Shown here piece by piece: positions 6,383-15,620 of a DNA stretch of 21,856 bases. Numbering within the stretch: position 1 is the stretch's first letter; each line of letters opens with the position of its first letter. The translations under genes were made by a program, and so were the position numbers. The notes below the pieces were generated by a model. The model searched no databases. It was not told where the DNA came from and saw nothing but the letters and a program-made list of their open reading frames with translations. Source of the stretch: a virus. The stretch covers positions 1-21,856 of IMG/VR virus record IMGVR_UViG_3300011252_000347, one strand, 5' to 3'.

Positions 6383-7383
6383 TCAAAACCCTATTAGAAA
6401 AACATGAGAATGTTATACTTTTTTGTAATGGTGGTAGAGACAGCATGGCTGTCTGGCATCTACTAAAACCTTATCTAGATAAAATTTATGTCGGCTGGGT
6501 GGATACCAATAACAACGCCCCTGAAGTCAAAGCCTACATGACTGAAATCTCCAAACAGTCTCCTAAATTTATCAGATATAAATCGGATCAGCCCAAATGG
6601 GTGCAAGAGAACGGAATGCCGTCTGAGGTTGTGCCTATAGATAACACACCGATAGGCCAACGCTATGCAGGACAAAAACAGGTTACCATCGTAGATTACT
6701 TACAGTGCTGTTCTGAAAACATTCATCAACCTCTTTACAAGTTAGCGAAGCATGTGAATGCAACCGCTGTGATCACCGGACAAAGAAGTTCTGATGGACA
6801 TAAAGATGATAAGTCCAGCGGAGATTATGAGAATGGTTTTCAATATTTCTTTCCGATTGAAGATTGGTCTGATGACGATGTTAAATCGTATCTAAAATCA
6901 AAAGGTGAGACTGATCCTAGATTTGATATTCACCACAGTTCTATCGATTGCCTGACCTGCACAGCGTTCTGCAAATCAAGCCCCCAACGCATGGATTACC
7001 TACAGAAAAACCACCCTACTCATTTTGATGAGTTGGTTCGGAGATTAAAGATAATTCGTAACGAGATCACTAATTACACCGATGGAATTGATGCAGTTAT
7101 AAACGGAAACTTTAAAGAAACTGTGGATAACTCTATGAAAACAAAGCTTACAGAAAGTCTTCCCTCAGATATCCGATTGAAAGAAAACATCGAACATTTA
7201 GAAACGGTGGAGGGCATCCGCTATTATACGTGGGATTGGAATGCAGAAGCTATACGCCGGGGTTTAAACAATGGTCCTACGTTTGGCGTAATGGCGCAGG
7301 AAATTCAGAAAACGCATCCAGAGGCAATTGTTGAAGGGCCGCAAGGGTTCCTGATGGTCAACTATGGGGCGCTTCCCGAATGA
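6379..7383 (+). CDS. PP-loop (PAPS reductase family) protein fused to an S74 intramolecular chaperone domain
   Basis: A 334-residue protein in two parts. Residues 10-240 match the PAPS reductase/PP-loop family: strand ENVILFC, then NGGRDS (17-22), a variant of the S-G-G-x-D-S loop that binds and activates with nucleotide. Also present are TGQRSSDG (133-140) and a cysteine cluster CLTCTAFC (191-198), plus CC at 110-111. The canonical C-terminal ECGxH reductase motif is not seen, so the true reaction is unknown. Residues 263-334 match the S74 chaperone of phage tail spikes: SDIRLKENI with the Ser263/Lys268 pair used for self-cleavage, GVMAQEI and MVNYG. The start is TTG 6379, overlapping the upstream stop (TTGA). 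The next Met would remove the PP-loop motif, so TTG, or an unseen start near it, is required. The next gene overlaps by 4 nt. See findings. Confidence 0.75.
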   Translation: MIKTLLEKHENVILFCNGGRDSMAVWHLLKPYLDKIYVGWVDTNNNAPEVKAYMTEISKQSPKFIRYKSDQPKWVQENGMPSEVVPIDNTPIGQRYAGQKQVTIVDYLQCCSENIHQPLYKLAKHVNATAVITGQRSSDGHKDDKSSGDYENGFQYFFPIEDWSDDDVKSYLKSKGETDPRFDIHHSSIDCLTCTAFCKSSPQRMDYLQKNHPTHFDELVRRLKIIRNEITNYTDGIDAVINGNFKETVDNSMKTKLTESLPSDIRLKENIEHLETVEGIRYYTWDWNAEAIRRGLNNGPTFGVMAQEIQKTHPEAIVEGPQGFLMVNYGALPE

Positions 7384-7508
7384 GTGATACAGTAATTCCC
7401 CTGCCCGGCACGAGTGAAGTTGATCGTCAGTTTATTGAACTGGAGCGGCAACGAGAAGAAATTAGACAGCAAGCCCAGAAGATATCGGAGCGGCAAAATG
7501 AAGTTTGA
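7380..7508 (+). CDS. Small 42-aa coiled-coil protein
   Basis: The ATG overlaps the stop of the PP-loop/S74 gene (ATGA). The product begins MSDTVIPLPGTSEVDR and then forms one charged helix (FIELERQREEIRQQAQKISE). It overlaps the next gene by 11 nt. Tight coupling on both sides and the clean helix argue for a real gene. Function is unknown; a minor virion or scaffolding-like peptide is possible. Confidence 0.5.
   Translation: MSDTVIPLPGTSEVDRQFIELERQREEIRQQAQKISERQNEV
7487..7490 (+). promoter_or_regulatory. Shine-Dalgarno fixing the start at 7498
   Basis: GGAG lies seven bases before ATG 7498. It favours that ATG over the upstream in-frame ATG at 7414, which lies inside the 42-aa gene. Confidence 0.5.
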
Positions 7509-7704
7509 GGATGCGGTAAAGAAATCGGTAAAATCTTTCATGGAAGGTAAAATGCCAGAAGCTACCGGAGAATTGATGAGTGATGGAATATTCCACACCC
7601 CGGAATACTTTGATGATCTGGAAGCTGAACTAATGGATGATGAACCTAAAAAGGCTGGCAAGAAAAAAGCTAAAAAGGAGAATGCTGATGGCATCGATGT
7701 TTGA
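7498..7704 (+). CDS. Small unknown protein with lysine-rich C-terminus
   Basis: The product has 68 residues starting MKFEDAVKKSVKSFMEG. It has an acidic middle (EYFDDLEAELMDDE) and a basic patch (KKAGKKKAKK) before the end. GGAG lies seven bases upstream. It overlaps the 42-aa gene by 11 nt and the next gene by 17 nt. The family is not recognised. The charge pattern could suit contact with DNA or an acidic virion protein, and its place just before the ejection-protein genes suggests a minor virion component; both are guesses. Confidence 0.55.
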   Translation: MKFEDAVKKSVKSFMEGKMPEATGELMSDGIFHTPEYFDDLEAELMDDEPKKAGKKKAKKENADGIDV

Positions 7705-8266
7705 CGCACCAATCCCCGGCTCCAATTACGCAGCCGATACAAAAAATTATCCATGGCATCGTCCTCCAGACATCACAGAATATGACGAAGCTGTCGATTA
7801 CATGATCCGCAAGTTGGATGATCCTGATGAACATGAACTAGTATTCAGCTTATTAGAAATAGATACTCAACTAACAACGGTTGTAAGCACCTTGCTGATG
7901 CAAGGCATTTCCCGTGGCAAATTCCCGATTGATTTAGCCATCCTTATGGCAGGGCCATTAGCCCGTTACATCAGTATCTTGGCTGATAGTCAGGACATGA
8001 AATATGAAGTTGGCATAGAAGACACAGACCGTATTTCTATCACCCCAACCAGCTTAAAAATAGCACTGGGCATTATTGATACTGATGACGAGGTTCTGCC
8101 AGAAGAGCCTGTTGAAGAGGTGGAAAGTGGGCCAGATACCGGCGGGTTGATGGGCGCAGTCAGTGAAGACGAAATAGACCCTGCACCAGAGGATGAGCAA
8201 GCTGCCATGCTTGGCATCGTAGAAGAAGAAGTTATGGAAGAGGAGCCTGTCGATGGGTTGGCGTGA
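7688..8266 (+). CDS. Unknown virion-block protein with acidic C-terminus
   Basis: This is a 192-residue protein. I choose ATG 7688 because AAGGAG ends seven bases upstream; the in-frame ATGs at 7637 and 7682 are too early or too close to it. Residues about 35-125 look like a compact helical domain with a hydrophobic core (STLLMQGISRGKFPIDLAIL, then ARYISILAD). The last 60 residues are very acidic (EEPVEEVESG, EDEIDPAPEDEQ, EEEVMEEEPVDG). By position, before two very large internal proteins, it could be the smallest member of a three-protein ejection set like T7 gp14-gp16. No transmembrane segment or motif confirms that. Its end overlaps the next gene by 14 nt. Confidence 0.55.
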   Translation: MASMFDAPIPGSNYAADTKNYPWHRPPDITEYDEAVDYMIRKLDDPDEHELVFSLLEIDTQLTTVVSTLLMQGISRGKFPIDLAILMAGPLARYISILADSQDMKYEVGIEDTDRISITPTSLKIALGIIDTDDEVLPEEPVEEVESGPDTGGLMGAVSEDEIDPAPEDEQAAMLGIVEEEVMEEEPVDGLA

Positions 8267-11200
8267 TGTGCAAGCAGGTGTAGCTTCTGGTGCAATAAAT
8301 TATGCGAAAAAACCAGATAAATTCGGTAGCTTCCTAGAAGGCTTCGCTACAACCTATGCGGCGGGAGTGCAGAAGAAGGCAGACCGTGATTATGCGGCTA
8401 AATTGGCTGCTGATAAGCTGAAGATTGAAGAACAAAAAGAAGAAAAAACCCGGCGGCAAAAGCGGGAAGAAGAAGATCAGGAAAATAAAGCTGCAGCTAA
8501 AGCTGCTTTAGACATGGTCAATATTCCGCATTCTAATACCGCTGCATATCAAAAAGCATTTAGCTTAGTTAAAGGTGGTAATACTTCACTTCAAGTCGGT
8601 GAGTATTTTAAAACCGGCATTGGAGATGGCACTATTGTCCCAACGCAAGCCTACGAAACTTTTGGCCCTATGCCAGAGGCTGCTACCACCGATATGAGTG
8701 TATTTAGCCCATTAACAGGCAGAGAGTCTGGTATTGGGGGATATGATGCACTTCTGAACCAATCTCAAAAAAACCAGTTTGCAGACATAAAAGTGTCTCA
8801 AATGAATCTGGGTGAAGTGCTAGCGTTTCAAAGTGAACGAGGTGGCACCAGCTACCATGAGTGGTCTAAAACCAACATGCCAGAAGGTACAGAAGCAAAA
8901 GCTAAAGGTTTAGGTTCCACTCCTGCCGGTAAGTATCAGTTTGTTGGCGATACTATGAAGGACATTAAACAACGGGGCTGGAAAGAACTGGGCTTTGATG
9001 AGAACACCCCATTCAACGAAGATACGCAAGATGCGCTGTTCTTGTGGCTGGCACAAGACAAAATGAAGGGTGCTTCCTCACAGGAACAAAAGCGTATGGC
9101 ATTGCGTAATACATGGGAAGGTATTAAAGACCCCGCCGATGTCAGTGATGCTGAGATTGATAAGATTATTGCATCAGTTGAAACCGGCGTATTCAGTTCT
9201 GATGATGTGCAGACAGCGGGAGCAACCGGCCCTGACCCACTTGCTAAACTGAAGCCGGGGCAGACGGTAACTTTATCCATTAATCAAGGCAGTGACATAA
9301 AAGAGGGCGGCACTGGTGGGCCAAATGACAAGCGAACTGCTCCTTTTGCTTCTAAAACACGGCAAATTCAAAAAGTAACTGCCACAGTTAACGCTGATGG
9401 AACTCTTGAACTGCCCGGATATAATCGTCTGGATGTTTCTAATATGTCGTTAGAAGAACTCAACACTAGGTTTAACCCCAGAACAATTAATTGGAGTGAA
9501 GATGGGCCAGTTGCAAACCTACCTGATTTTAACCCAGAGTTTATGACAGGCCGAGTATACCTGTCCGATGAAAAAGGTGAGTTGCTAAACTATAATACTG
9601 GCACGGAGCAAGACCGCAATATCCCCGCCGGTATGCAGTTCAATGTTACGCAACGCCCATTCGATGAGATTGATATTTCAAACATCAATACTCTTGATGA
9701 GTACAATGCCATGGATAGAAATCTTCAGGCGGGTAGTCAGCGAGTATCCCAACAGTTCCAGACTGTCTGGGACAATCTAAAGACAACGCTGACCGCTGCA
9801 GACAACGCAACTAAAATTGAAGAGTTCCTATCGCTTGACTTTGCAATGGACCCAGAAGCCACTGTCGAAGACATAGATAATGGTATCAAAATAGCAAAAG
9901 CTAAGTTTGGTGAGGATGTTGTTATACCAGCGTATATTGCTACAGCTAGAACCATTATAGCAGACAGACCTCCATACACTGAAGATGAACTTCGTGAATT
10001 GGATTACAATCAACGTCTGTTGATAGAAAAAACTCATCCAAACGGGAATATTAAAGCACTGGCAGCTTCCATTAATATGGTTGATCCCCAACGGTTCCCT
10101 TCAGGCATTGAGTTAGGAAAGATGCCTACCGCAGATTTAGAAGGCGTTATTGCAGGTGTAGAGGCTACTATACTCCCACTAGAAGAAGATGGGGGCGAAC
10201 TTGATCCTGTTTCAAGGGACTTCCTAAAAACAGCTAGATTTATAATAGCTTCCAGACAGTCTGGTAGCATAGCTGATCTTGTTAAACCCGAAAACTTAAT
10301 GAAACTGAGTTCTGGCGATGCCATTGAAAACCTTATTGCGGCTGCAACAGGCGCAGGAATGGATGCAGAAAGCCCAACAATCACACAAGCTAATGCTATT
10401 TTAGCGTCAGTACGTGCGGCTGAAGATGGGCAGGTTGATTACAGCAAAATGCCCACAGAAGAACTTCTGGGCAAAATAGCGTTAGAAAATGCGTCAGAAA
10501 ACCCTGATCAAGCCAAGCTTACTGCGATGAATGTAATCTTCAATTCAAGAGAAGGTAAATTCGATATCAAAGATTATGACGATGTCGAAACCCCCACAAT
10601 TCGAGTGGAGATTGATGAACTTAGTAAAAAGATACAACAGCAACAAGCAGCGGTTTCAGAAGGCACAGAAGGTGCTGTAATGTCGGCACAAGATTCTGCA
10701 AGGCTTCTAGCACTCCAATCTCTTGTGTCTAAAAGACAGGCTGAAAAAGATGGACAAGTAGTCTTTGCCAAAGACAGCCCCACTTATATTATATCGTATA
10801 AAGACCCCACCACTAATGAACTGGTGGTAAGCACCGCCCAAGTTCTGGCTAATGGTAACCTTTATGATACCGGGAGCCGTAAAGTAGTCCCTGAAGGTGT
10901 GGAGATTAAAACTTCAGATTTGGAATTAAACAGTGCTAAAGGGCAGCTTCTTGCTCAGATGCAAACCCGTGATCTGCAGCCGGTTAAACTATCCCGTCAG
11001 TCCTCCGCATCTATGCTGAGATCAGCGTTTATTCTTAATAGCTATGTTGATCCAGCGCAGGATGGTAACCCCGACATTCTTACTACTGTTGGCAGTGTGG
11101 GTTCTAGGTTCTTTTCAAGAGCAGACGAAGAAATTTCTGCATTCAATGCAATGCTTGCTGGTGGAGCAAGTCAAGAAGAACTTATGGCAGGGATTGATGC

Positions 11201-11825
11201 CCGTGCTAACCAGTACGTGTCTCAAAATAATTTGAAGGGTCAAGCTAGATTAGCGTATCTATTTGAAGCAGAAGCTTTGAAATTTGCCTATACCTTTGCT
11301 GGAAGTTCATTGGAGCAACGAGGCGCTGGTTTATCTAATAAAGACTTTGCGAATGCAAAAAGTATTGTTACAGCCGGTGCAGACTTTGTAACATTCTCCA
11401 AAAACCTGAAGTCGCAGGTTTCACAAGGTCTTTCAGCTACGCAAGTTAAAATCAATGATCTGAAAAACAATAGCCCTCAGATTAAGCTGTTGAATGAATT
11501 AGACCCCACAAAGGATTTAACCTCTGGGTACACGATGAATTTATCAGATTGGTTCAAAACTCAAAATCTTAATACTGAATATAACTGGGTTAATAGTGAG
11601 ACTGCCGCACCGGCATCAACTGCAAAACCGGATGCTGTACAACCAAAGTCAGTTAGTGAATTAGTTAATCCTTATCGGGATAGTGCTACATTTGCTGCTG
11701 ATAGAAAAGCTTTCGAGGAATTAGCAGCCAGCCCTGAAAACCAAACTGCACTTTTAAAGGCTTTTTCCAATAAGACACGCATTCCTCTCGAAGTTCTTAG
11801 AAAACTATACACTCAAACTAAGTAA
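8253..11825 (+). CDS. Large internal virion protein with a muramidase/lytic transglycosylase-like domain
   Basis: This is a 1190-residue protein, AGGAG lying seven bases before the ATG. Residues 38-86 are a highly charged coiled-coil-like helix. Residues about 183-315 resemble a phage lysozyme/transglycosylase domain: NLGEVLAFQSERGG with candidate catalytic E195, then GSTPAGKYQFVGDTM (221-235) and NEDTQDALFLWLA (255-267). That order is the one seen in lambda-R-like and similar glycan-cleaving enzymes. The remaining 850 residues are mostly helical with no recognised domain. A giant virion protein with a wall-cleaving domain near the N-terminus matches T7 gp16-type ejection proteins, which open peptidoglycan for DNA entry. 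The fold assignment is by pattern, and the exact GH family is uncertain. Confidence 0.7.
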   Translation: MGWRDVQAGVASGAINYAKKPDKFGSFLEGFATTYAAGVQKKADRDYAAKLAADKLKIEEQKEEKTRRQKREEEDQENKAAAKAALDMVNIPHSNTAAYQKAFSLVKGGNTSLQVGEYFKTGIGDGTIVPTQAYETFGPMPEAATTDMSVFSPLTGRESGIGGYDALLNQSQKNQFADIKVSQMNLGEVLAFQSERGGTSYHEWSKTNMPEGTEAKAKGLGSTPAGKYQFVGDTMKDIKQRGWKELGFDENTPFNEDTQDALFLWLAQDKMKGASSQEQKRMALRNTWEGIKDPADVSDAEIDKIIASVETGVFSSDDVQTAGATGPDPLAKLKPGQTVTLSINQGSDIKEGGTGGPNDKRTAPFASKTRQIQKVTATVNADGTLELPGYNRLDVSNMSLEELNTRFNPRTINWSEDGPVANLPDFNPEFMTGRVYLSDEKGELLNYNTGTEQDRNIPAGMQFNVTQRPFDEIDISNINTLDEYNAMDRNLQAGSQRVSQQFQTVWDNLKTTLTAADNATKIEEFLSLDFAMDPEATVEDIDNGIKIAKAKFGEDVVIPAYIATARTIIADRPPYTEDELRELDYNQRLLIEKTHPNGNIKALAASINMVDPQRFPSGIELGKMPTADLEGVIAGVEATILPLEEDGGELDPVSRDFLKTARFIIASRQSGSIADLVKPENLMKLSSGDAIENLIAAATGAGMDAESPTITQANAILASVRAAEDGQVDYSKMPTEELLGKIALENASENPDQAKLTAMNVIFNSREGKFDIKDYDDVETPTIRVEIDELSKKIQQQQAAVSEGTEGAVMSAQDSARLLALQSLVSKRQAEKDGQVVFAKDSPTYIISYKDPTTNELVVSTAQVLANGNLYDTGSRKVVPEGVEIKTSDLELNSAKGQLLAQMQTRDLQPVKLSRQSSASMLRSAFILNSYVDPAQDGNPDILTTVGSVGSRFFSRADEEISAFNAMLAGGASQEELMAGIDARANQYVSQNNLKGQARLAYLFEAEALKFAYTFAGSSLEQRGAGLSNKDFANAKSIVTAGADFVTFSKNLKSQVSQGLSATQVKINDLKNNSPQIKLLNELDPTKDLTSGYTMNLSDWFKTQNLNTEYNWVNSETAAPASTAKPDAVQPKSVSELVNPYRDSATFAADRKAFEELAASPENQTALLKAFSNKTRIPLEVLRKLYTQTK

Positions 11826-11836
11826 GGACATTTCCT

Positions 11837-14800
11837 GTGGCTGAAACTTTGACCCCAGAAGAACAGGCGTTCATAGACAAAAATAAAGACCTGTTATCAG
11901 GAACTTCTTTAGGTGTTTCTGAGGAACCTGAAACAGAACCCGAAACCGAAACAGCGCCTGAAATCGACCCTGACTTAGAGGCTTTATTAGAACGCAACCC
12001 TAAATTAAATTTGACCGGTACTTCTCTAGACCCCAATAACTCCCTAGACCCTGCAAGAACTACAGGCACGGGGTTTGCTACTGACTTTACCCCGCAAGCA
12101 CAAGTTGCGAGTGATGCTACAGATAAACGAGATAGCATGACTTTCCCTTCCCTGTACGGAGAAAAGCCAGAGATTGGTAATTTTCAGCGGTTGAGGGCAG
12201 CATTAGAAGTAGGCAGTGATCTGGAAGGCGATCAAGCGGCTATGGAAGCCTATGAGGCAGACCTAGCTGAGTTTAAAACAAAGGCTGCAGAGACATACGA
12301 AACAACCGGACATCAATCCGGGGATGATCGTATCTACACCAAGTATCTGCCGATTAAAGATGATGAAGGTAATGTCACAGAATATAAGCAAGTAGATGTT
12401 ATTATACCCAGACCAGACAGTACCAGTTTTGAGCGTGTTGTAGAGCAAGCCGGTAGAGATATTTATCAGCAGTTAGGCGGGTTTGTTACAGAAGGCGCAA
12501 TCTTAGAAGAATCTGACTTAGAACGGGCAGTACCTGACTATGAACTGACCGGCGGTGAACAGTTTTTCACCACGATGCTCAGTATAATAGTTCCGGTAGT
12601 TCCCGCCATAAAAAGTCTCAACTACACTGGTAAATTTGTAAGAGGTGCTAAATTCGGCACTAAAAGCGCCATTGGTGTGGATGCTGTTGGCACCGCTGCC
12701 ATAGAAGCTATCATGTCACGGGAAGCTGACAAAGGTCTGTTGGTACGTCCAGAGAGTATTGCTTCCCTCACCGGCAGTCGCTTCACTGATGAACAGAACA
12801 AAGACATATCCATGTTTATGGATGGACTGCTCGTTAATGGAGCATTGGATGGTCTTATTTCTGTTGTAGGGAAAGCCACAGGTTGGGGGCGTAAAAAGCT
12901 TAGTGCCACAGCCCTACTTGCGAGTGAGGATGCTCTAAGAGATGCCGTAACCGATGACATGGTTACTAACGTAATGAAGTTTTTAGACCCTGAATTAGCG
13001 GATTTAGCCCCTGCTGAGTTTAAATCTAGGATACTTAATTTAGCTGAAAAGCTAAATGACAATGCCATTATTGAATTGACTTTAGGTAGAGCAACCACAG
13101 AGATTGGTGTGGATACCACCAACGCCATCATGAGATCATCAGAGGCATACATTGCAGAAACTCGGCAGGGTTTACGTGATACTATGTCTGAAACAGAATT
13201 TGATGAGTACGTCAAAAATAAAGCTGCAGACATGTCACGGGCGATGATTGATCTCATGAGAAGTCAGTCTACAACCCCTGCTGTAGCAAACACTGCAGCT
13301 AGAGTTACAGAAGAGGTAGGAAACTTTGTTGAACGTGCTGGAGAGGCGCAATTGCGGGACGGCGTTGAGAGCGTCGATGCCGCCGCTGCACAAACAGCAG
13401 ACAGCCTGGTATCTCAATCTAACCGGGAAGTTGCGGAGATTGAGAAGCAGTCAACACTACGGGCAAGTCAGACTGACGATTTACTCGCAACACAGAAAAC
13501 CTTGATTGAAGACAACCCTATTCTCCAAACTCTTGTCGGGGATGAACTGGGGGTATTGGTTACCGGCAATCAACCTGTATTCACTGCTAATATCCAACAA
13601 TACCGGGATGCGGTTAACGAGTTGGTAACCGACAAAATATATCCTCAGTTTGTAAAAGATATGGATGAAGTAGATGCAGCCTATAAAAATCTGCCTGAAG
13701 CAGACATCGATGCTGAAGCACTGAAGAAAAAACTGTTTGAAGTAGTACAAGATGTCAATGACATTGATAGCGGTGGTGCTGATATAGCGGCTAATGTGTT
13801 GCGGGATATGTTTGATGGTTACAAGCCAAGAACAGTATCCACACGACCTGATCCTATCCCTGTTGTGGGACAAGACGATCTTTTAAAGACTTCGGAAACT
13901 TCTAGTGAAGTCATAGAACGCATTACTGAAAACATTAAGTTCTCAGATTTATATAAGGTCAAAGCTGATTTACAGAGAGTAATAGAAAAGTATAGCAACC
14001 AACCTGCTGTTCAACAAAGGCTAATGGCATTCCGAAAGCATATTACTGATGCTGAAGAGGGCGGTCAGATGGCATATGTGATAGCAAATGCTAATCCTGA
14101 AGATGCGGCAAAATTTGCTGCAGCCGATGACCTCTATAAGGCAGCTAGAGCAAAGTACACTAATTCTGAACAGCTTGAAAAATTAACGGATGCAATGGCT
14201 AACAAAAGAAGGTTTGAAAATAATGAAATCCCCGGACCATTTAATAGAAAAGAAGCTGACTTCAACACGGCTGCAGGTCAATTTATTGATGAAACTATGG
14301 CAGATTCCACAGGAACACTATACAAACAGCTAAACTATATGTTGGATGGCGTAGTTAACCCTGCAGAGATATCCGATACGTTTGCCGCTATGTTTTTAGC
14401 TAATGCTACCGATGCACTGAGATTAGCGGTAGCTCAGTCAGATAACGCTGCTGATCCAGAGAAGGCTTTGTTAGCTGCATTCGGACCTATCCGAGATCAA
14501 ATGCAGTCAGTAGGTGCTGATAAACTTCTACAGCAATTGGAAACTGGCTATCGTCAGGTCAGGGATAGTTTTAAAGAGTCAGGCAACTTTGTAGCGAATA
14601 ACGACAAACTGATTAAAGCATTGGACGCACAAGCAAAGGCTGCACAAGAAGGCATTCTATCCACGCTTATTAGTTCATCTCCGGGGAGGACTGTTGGCCT
14701 CATGGGTAGAACTGAAGCCATTCCAACCTCATCTGCTAGAGAGGCCCTAGAGACGATAATCACTGGTAAAGATTCTGTTAATAAGCTTGCTGAACTCAGA

Positions 14801-15529
14801 AAGAAAATAGATGGACTGCCCAGCGTACTAGAACGTGAAATGGCAATGGAAGCATTACAAGCCATTTCTCTGGATACTATTGGCAGAAAGATATTTGGTG
14901 TCGGGGCTACAGGGCTGTCTGGTGGCACCACCGCAACTCGCAGCATCAGAAATAATAATGTTGTGAAACTAACCTCTGATGAAGCCAGTAACCTGATGAA
15001 GTCGATAGACACTCTCTATCCCGCCAATTCAGAAATGTCCGAAGCTATATTCCAAACTCTAGATAAGTTGTTTGAAGTCACTCTACCCGGCAGGGTTAAA
15101 TCCTCTATGCCCGGATCAGACACCGCATTCAATACTTCCAGAAATCAACAAATCAGGGATTCAGTATCAACAGCAATCTTGCTTACTGCCGGTTACATGA
15201 ACCCCACCGCTGCCATGCTACGGCGTATTGCAGAGGCTCCCATGAAGGACGCTAAAAAGCTTGAAGAAGATGTAGCGGCAAACGTACTAGCTGTTATATT
15301 AACAAGCCCCAAAGCATTCAGTGAATTACTCAAAGCTTCTGCTGAAGGTCAAAAGCAGTCAGTGATAAATAGACTAGCAAAAGAAGCTATTCGAAACACT
15401 GCTAAAACCACTCGCTATGAAATCCGGGTGCAAGAAGGTGATGAGTATGGGCAAGAAGACCCTGCAGCTTTTGCTGATAGAGACATGACTGAAATATTTG
15501 GCGCAAATGAAGTTTTAGGTATACAATAA
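11837..15529 (+). CDS. Large internal virion (ejection) protein
   Basis: A 1230-residue protein starting at GTG 11837, with AAGGA eight bases upstream and only 11 bp after the previous stop. It begins with a flexible Glu/Pro/Thr-rich stretch (residues 29-46). There are a few hydrophobic or amphipathic segments: FFTTMLSIIVPVVPAI (243-258), 275-294 and 325-346. About 850 residues of alanine-, aspartate- and glutamate-rich helices follow. No enzyme motif is visible. The size, helical character, N-terminal hydrophobic segments and pairing with the muramidase-bearing neighbour suggest a DNA-ejection channel protein of a podovirus. It is the last gene of the plus-strand block. Confidence 0.6.
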   Translation: MAETLTPEEQAFIDKNKDLLSGTSLGVSEEPETEPETETAPEIDPDLEALLERNPKLNLTGTSLDPNNSLDPARTTGTGFATDFTPQAQVASDATDKRDSMTFPSLYGEKPEIGNFQRLRAALEVGSDLEGDQAAMEAYEADLAEFKTKAAETYETTGHQSGDDRIYTKYLPIKDDEGNVTEYKQVDVIIPRPDSTSFERVVEQAGRDIYQQLGGFVTEGAILEESDLERAVPDYELTGGEQFFTTMLSIIVPVVPAIKSLNYTGKFVRGAKFGTKSAIGVDAVGTAAIEAIMSREADKGLLVRPESIASLTGSRFTDEQNKDISMFMDGLLVNGALDGLISVVGKATGWGRKKLSATALLASEDALRDAVTDDMVTNVMKFLDPELADLAPAEFKSRILNLAEKLNDNAIIELTLGRATTEIGVDTTNAIMRSSEAYIAETRQGLRDTMSETEFDEYVKNKAADMSRAMIDLMRSQSTTPAVANTAARVTEEVGNFVERAGEAQLRDGVESVDAAAAQTADSLVSQSNREVAEIEKQSTLRASQTDDLLATQKTLIEDNPILQTLVGDELGVLVTGNQPVFTANIQQYRDAVNELVTDKIYPQFVKDMDEVDAAYKNLPEADIDAEALKKKLFEVVQDVNDIDSGGADIAANVLRDMFDGYKPRTVSTRPDPIPVVGQDDLLKTSETSSEVIERITENIKFSDLYKVKADLQRVIEKYSNQPAVQQRLMAFRKHITDAEEGGQMAYVIANANPEDAAKFAAADDLYKAARAKYTNSEQLEKLTDAMANKRRFENNEIPGPFNRKEADFNTAAGQFIDETMADSTGTLYKQLNYMLDGVVNPAEISDTFAAMFLANATDALRLAVAQSDNAADPEKALLAAFGPIRDQMQSVGADKLLQQLETGYRQVRDSFKESGNFVANNDKLIKALDAQAKAAQEGILSTLISSSPGRTVGLMGRTEAIPTSSAREALETIITGKDSVNKLAELRKKIDGLPSVLEREMAMEALQAISLDTIGRKIFGVGATGLSGGTTATRSIRNNNVVKLTSDEASNLMKSIDTLYPANSEMSEAIFQTLDKLFEVTLPGRVKSSMPGSDTAFNTSRNQQIRDSVSTAILLTAGYMNPTAAMLRRIAEAPMKDAKKLEEDVAANVLAVILTSPKAFSELLKASAEGQKQSVINRLAKEAIRNTAKTTRYEIRVQEGDEYGQEDPAAFADRDMTEIFGANEVLGIQ

Positions 15530-15559
15530 AAGCAAAACCCCCAGACCGAAATCTGAGGG
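15526..15559 (-). terminator. Terminator of the minus-strand block
   Basis: Read on the minus strand, CCCTCAGA (15559-15552) pairs with TCTGGGGG (15545-15538): 8 bp with one U-G wobble and a six-base loop. It is followed by TTTTGCTTTT. On the plus strand the wobble becomes a C-A mismatch and no U-tract follows, so the signal points leftward. It lies about 75 bp past the last minus-strand stop. Confidence 0.6.
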
Positions 15560-15620
15560 CTTCTAGTTGCTAAACCTGAAAAGAACGTAAACGCCCGTTT
15601 CACCTATATACTACCTTTTT

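Noticed and set aside
12622-13257. 211-residue open frame on the minus strand inside the large internal virion gene
   Set aside because: It lies fully antisense to a long plausible gene, is serine- and leucine-rich as expected for a complementary shadow, and has no domain or context.
14554-15012. 152-residue antisense frame
   Set aside because: Same reasons: complementary shadow of the helical protein, with serine-rich low-complexity composition.
15590-15602. AAACG-CC-CGTTT small palindrome in the convergent gap
   Set aside because: Loop too short and no U-tract; it is weaker than the two clear terminators.
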